From: Salminus brasiliensis
Taxonomy: Eukaryota; Chordata; Actinopteri; Characiformes; Bryconidae
Length of the DNA stretch: 64,000 nucleotides
Reading direction: 5' to 3'
Assembly: GCF_030463535.1 (NCBI RefSeq)
Contig: NC_132892.1
Location: forward strand, 32,653,976 to 32,717,975
Made by a program: the position numbers and the translations under genes
Notes under the pieces: model-generated
The model's input: only the letters and a program-made list of their open reading frames with translations
The model's database searches: none
Told to the model about the DNA's origin: nothing
Shown here: piece after piece, positions 57,566-64,000 of the stretch
Numbering within the stretch: the stretch's first letter is position 1
Layout: the number at the start of each line of letters is the position of its first letter

Positions 57566-60500
57566 TCACTCAGTTTTTCTCTTTCTAAATCTATCATAGA
57601 TCAGCTTTGCCCCCGTTCCCACAGCAAGTGCTCCTCCGGCTATAACTCCGGCCACAGGCAGCATTACAGCTCCTGTGATCCCAAAAACCACCCCTCCTGC
57701 CACCATTCCCCCGAGGCCTATTGCTGTTCCTGTTCCCAGGACAACCTCTTTTATCACTTCTACTTGTTTTCTTCTCTGATTTTTAAGGATCTCCTCCTGC
57801 GCTTTTAGAAACATCTCATTAGTGTAGTGCTGTCCACCGTTCCTCCCCACCATTGCGTTGATTTTCTCCAGCAGCTCTGCGATCTGACTGTGGTTCCTCG
57901 TTTCCTGGTTGTTAAAGGCATGATACCTTTCCTCACAGCTCTGAATCAGCTGGTGAAGAGCTTCACTTTCGTTGATAAACACATCCAAAGGTTTGGACCC
58001 CAGCTGATCAGCGTGGGTGAAGAGAACAAGGGTGTAACGTGCAGCATCTTCTCCAAAGTTCTCCTGAATCCACTTCACAGCATTTATCTCCTCTGCTGTG
58101 AACCTCACAGCAAGACTGATCACCAGCAGGAAGGCGTGAGGACCCGGGACGGACATGTAGACGCACTGATTTATCTGTTCTTCTATTGTTTGGCTGTTTA
58201 ATGATCCAAAGATTCCTGGTGTATCAATGACGTGGATTCTCCTGCCTACATTTTCGGCAAGACCGCTTTTGCATGTCTGCGTAACTGCAGCAGGTGACCG
58301 TTCGGCTAGAAAGACCCCTCGTCCCAGGATGGTGTTTCCAGTGGCACTCTTTCCTGCTCCAGTTTTACCCACCAGGACAATCCTCAGCTCAGACTCTGTG
58401 AACCGAGAAACATCTTATTCATCATTTTCTAACAGGAGTTTATTAGTTTGGCTCTTGGATCACTTTGTGACATTTTTGTGACACTTTCGGCCCAAGGCAT
58501 ACTCAAATTATGTGGCCACTTAGGGGGCTCCGAAGAACAGCAAAATATCATGATAAAATATACATATTTTAAAAAAACAGCGGTATTACTCAGGTAAAAT
58601 TATTAAATTTATTTTCATAGTTGGCGCACTGATACTAGGTTTATCAATTCCAGCTGTTGGCTCTAAGAAAATTTAGGCCTTAGGCCTTCCTCTTTGCTAG
58701 CCCAGGGAGAAAGGGGATTGTGCAATATGCAGAGGTGGTCGGAGTTAGGGAACCTGACGATTATAGGTGCCGTCCTCATACTTTTGCACATCTGTTAAAA
58801 ATAAAAAAACTGATGAACTTGTTTACTATAGATGTAGTGTGTTGTCTGCTGATGTTACTGAGCACTTCTACACCTCTCTGTATTTAAAAGTGAAAATTAT
58901 TAATTAAATTAATACATTTTTTAAACTTGCTCCTCCTGTAAGGCTAAAAACTATAGCCAGAATGGTGCCAGTATGACAATAATAAGCTAATTACAAATAA
59001 TGCTAATGATAGTGGGTACGTTACACACACACACAGTGCAGCCTATGGAATGATGAAGCATCTGGTGCTGAGGTGGTGGTATGGGGTGCTTAGGGCCCCA
59101 TAACAACTTGGGCCAGCCCATATTTATCTACTTATATTTGCACACAAACAAAAAATCGTAATCTCAACCAAAATCTCAACTCACCAGAAGAGGGAGCCAC
59201 GACGTCTCTGCCCATATAGTCAAGCAAAGGAACTGCAGTAAGAGTTAATAAACAAGTATAAGGTTATCTCAGTAATTCTGGGTAATCAAACACTATCACA
59301 TAATCATTTCAAGCCCCAGTCAGTGAACATATGATGACCCTTGTCTATAATTTTCAGAATTTGACACTCTAAAAAATAATGGTGCTACAAAAGGTTCTTT
59401 AAACTGCCATAGAAGAACTATTCTGGGTTCCATAAAGACTCATTTTTGTAACAGCACGTCTTTATGGAGCCAAAAGTGGCTCTTCTATGGTCTCACTCAT
59501 AGAACAATTTGTAGCCCTTTACAGTGTACGGTGGCATACAAAAGTTTGGGCACCCCTGTTAAATATCTCTTGAGTAAAAGATGAATTTCATGCCAAAAGA
59601 ACAATCAATCCTTGAAGATCCAAAAAAGAGAAGTCACTGAAAATACTGCACTGGATCCAAGACACTGTGAGGATCCAAAAAAGTGAAGTCACTGAAGACA
59701 CTGCACAGTAGAACAGTGCACCTCCTCTCCAGAGTTTGCTAATAAAAATTGAAGTTTTGCTTTGCTTTTCTGGCAATTCTATGAGCAGATCTCTCTGAAT
59801 GTTTCTTGGTCTTCCAGACCTCAACTTGACCTCCAACGTTCCTGTTAACTACCATTTCTTAATTGCATTGCAAACTGGGGAAACGGCTCTTAAAAATGCC
59901 TCTGGTAGTCTTCTCCTGCTTTGTAGCTATTATTTATGGCTAAGCAGCTGCCTATTTGTTGCTGCTGCCACACTACTGTTGCAATCCTTTACATATGACT
60001 TTACCGTCATGCTATTTGCACAACACCACTAATGTTACAGATTCACCTATTTATATCTACCGCTATATGTCTATATTTGTTTATGTATATCTTTTCTTTT
60101 TAATGATGCATATAGTCCTTAACTTACTTCTTAAGTAAGAATTTCTGCCTGTTTACTGCTCACATGACAATACAACTCTCGATGAGCCCACAGATGCCAA
60201 TTGTGGGAACAGGGTTTAAAGAAAAGAGTTGCCTGCCTTTTGTAAGGATAAACATGAACGTCTACCAAAGTAGGAGTCATCTAAAAGCGTAAATTTCTCA
60301 AAATGCCCAATACTCCTCAAATTTTTTCACTCTGAAATTGCACAAAACAATAATAATACACTAAGCTTGCTTAAAATGTAAAAAAAAATGATGTCGGTTT
60401 GAGATCAGTTGATCTTTTACTCACTTAAAGACAACAGAAATTGTGACCAGGTTGTCCAAACTTTTGCATGTCACTGTAACTGAATAGCCAGTGTCACAAA

Positions 60501-60725
60501 TGATGTGATGGTTTTACAAAAAATGCAAACGCAGATCAACACTTTTGTAAAGACAGATTCTCTTGAAAATCCCTTGCTAGTCTTTCTTAATGAAAATGAA
60601 TTCAGTAAACATAAAAAATCTTCAAAAAGTTTTATTTACATTTATTTAAAAATTTTATTCATAAAATTCAACATAATAATAAAGTCTAAAGATTCAAAAT
60701 CTACATTCTCACCTGACTCGCTCAT
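57566..60725 (-). CDS. GIMAP-C: AIG1-type GTPase, 3 exons, 296 aa
   Basis: Exons 60713-60725 (ATG AGC GAG TCA G, then GTGAGA), 59185-59232 (after TTACTGCAG), 57566-58395 (after GTTCACAG); all phase 1, 891 nt in frame. P-loop GKTGAGKS (30-37), [11 protein letters not shown], switch VIDTPGIFG (76-84), [24 protein letters not shown]4 FTHADQL (146-152), [27 protein letters not shown] Gly-rich hydrophobic tail (about 236-284) is followed by [13 protein letters not shown], very like GIMAP-A; A and C are close paralogues. Membrane anchoring through the tail is inferred. An alternative start at the in-frame ATG inside exon 2 (59214) would remove ten residues. Intron 1 holds a Tc1-like element and a MITE. 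Confidence 0.9.
59380..59525. mobile_element. Fold-back MITE (AAAGGTTCTTTAAACTGCC)
   Basis: CACTCTAAAAAATAATGGTG and AAAAGGTTCTTTAAACTGCC are followed by CATAGAAGAACTATTCTGGG, TATGGAGCCAAAAGTGGCTC and end in CCCTTTACAGTGTA. No ORF. In GIMAP-C intron 1. Confidence 0.5.
59529..60478 (-). mobile_element. Tc1-like transposon, defective, in GIMAP-C intron 1
   Basis: Left end GGCATACAAAAGTTTGGGCA and right end CCAAACTTTTGCATGTCACTG are inverted repeats. Minus-strand translation at 59720-59830 gives [38 protein letters not shown], a piece of a Tc1 transposase. The middle (about 59915-60190) is unrelated sequence, probably a further insertion or a replacement. No intact transposase. Confidence 0.75.
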
Positions 60726-63405
<2,680 letters not shown>

Positions 63406-63491
63406 TGATTTTAACAGTGATACTTTCATACATTTTTAACATGAAGTCTAGTAATCTAGTCATCTAGTAAGCTGCTAAGATTGTGTTTGAT

Positions 63492-63935
63492 GTGAGGATT
63501 GTTCTGATGGGTAGAACTGGATCAGGAAAGAGTGCAACTGGAAACACCATCCTGGGCAGAAAGGCTTTTGGGAAGGGCTTAATTCCTTAATTAACACACC
63601 CAGGACTACTATAGTGTGTAGACGACAGGACAGTCTGGTAGGAAGTAAGGATCCTTCTGAGTTTAAATAGTGTCTGTAGCTCTGTTTCCCTGGACCTCAC
63701 ATGTTCTTTCTTGTAATATGTTCTTTTATATCATTATATAACACATTTTATCCACTAAAGGATGAATGAATGAAGTAGCAAAGTCCTGATCACCCATGGA
63801 GACAAACATGGAAAATTCAAAAAGAAGGATTTCAGTTTTGGCTTGGAGCAGTTGTGGAGGACGATATCACATCTTCAACAATGAGGAGCAAGAAGACGAC
63901 ACTCAAATCACACAGTTTCATAGAAAGAGAATAGA
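63492..63935 (+). pseudogene. GIMAP pseudogene
   Basis: Begins [31 protein letters not shown] and then a stop (63588-63590). After a deletion the family blocks PGPHMFFLVI (about 63691-63720), VLITHGDK (about 63784) and CGGRYHIFNNEEQEDDTQIT (about 63852-63911) follow in different frames. Several hundred bases of the GTPase domain are lost and no C-terminal tail is seen before the window ends. It lies head to head with GIMAP-C, mirroring the A/B pair. Confidence 0.88.
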
Positions 63936-64000
63936 AGAGAAATGTTCACTGTTATAAATGCTATAAAACTTGATGGTCCAACAGGCCTTGCAGGGTTGTT

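Noticed and set aside
59184-59214. Start of GIMAP-C at the in-frame ATG of exon 2
   Set aside because: Possible, but the 13-nt exon at 60713-60725 joins in phase 1 to a strong acceptor (TTACTGCAG) and matches the design of both other GIMAPs, so it was preferred; kept as an alternative in the entry.

Overview
The window looks like genomic DNA of a ray-finned fish. The genes have small exons, GT-AG introns and phase-1 splicing. The encoded families are teleost-typical: a mitochondrial carrier, a claudin and a cluster of AIG1/GIMAP GTPases. Gaps are filled with Tc1-like transposons, MITEs, L2-type LINE tails, very long CA/GT runs and large minisatellites. The species or order cannot be fixed from the sequence alone.

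Layout. 1-2.4 kb is an AT-rich degenerate satellite. 3.05-19.08 kb (minus strand) is a complete 11-exon slc25a10 gene, the mitochondrial dicarboxylate carrier. It is rebuilt here exon by exon with every GT-AG junction and phase checked: 855 nt, 284 aa. Its introns carry a 2 kb minisatellite, an ATC/AGC compound repeat up to the exon 2 acceptor, hAT-like and Tc1-like relics and many microsatellites. A 2.4 kb minisatellite with AATAAAGTGGCCAGTG units begins about 470 bp upstream of its start codon, with further arrays to 23.6 kb. 25.9-26.6 kb (minus) is a single-exon claudin of 216 aa. 27.3-29.6 kb is MITE-derived repeat.

29.85-38.88 kb is a direct tandem segmental duplication (4,968 and 4,061 bp). 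Each copy carries the same small gene for a 99-aa Gly/Ala/Val-rich protein with two similar halves that I cannot assign to a named family. The extra length of copy 1 is a 650-bp LTR-like insert plus a repeated flank of about 250 bp.

39.7-64.0 kb is a GIMAP cluster. GIMAP-A (minus, 4 exons) and GIMAP-B (plus, 2 exons) are head to head. GIMAP-C (minus, 3 exons) is head to head with a decayed GIMAP pseudogene (plus). All three intact genes begin with a 13-nt coding exon that ends in phase 1. Between the two pairs lies a 6.5 kb complex of two minisatellites with a 2.17 kb higher-order duplication, followed by LTR-like and LINE relics.

Functionally, slc25a10 exchanges dicarboxylates for phosphate or sulfur anions across the inner mitochondrial membrane, and the claudin is a tight-junction protein. 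The GIMAPs are membrane-associated immune GTPases. The duplicated 99-aa protein, next to the GIMAPs, is the least explained coding unit and the best candidate for something undescribed.
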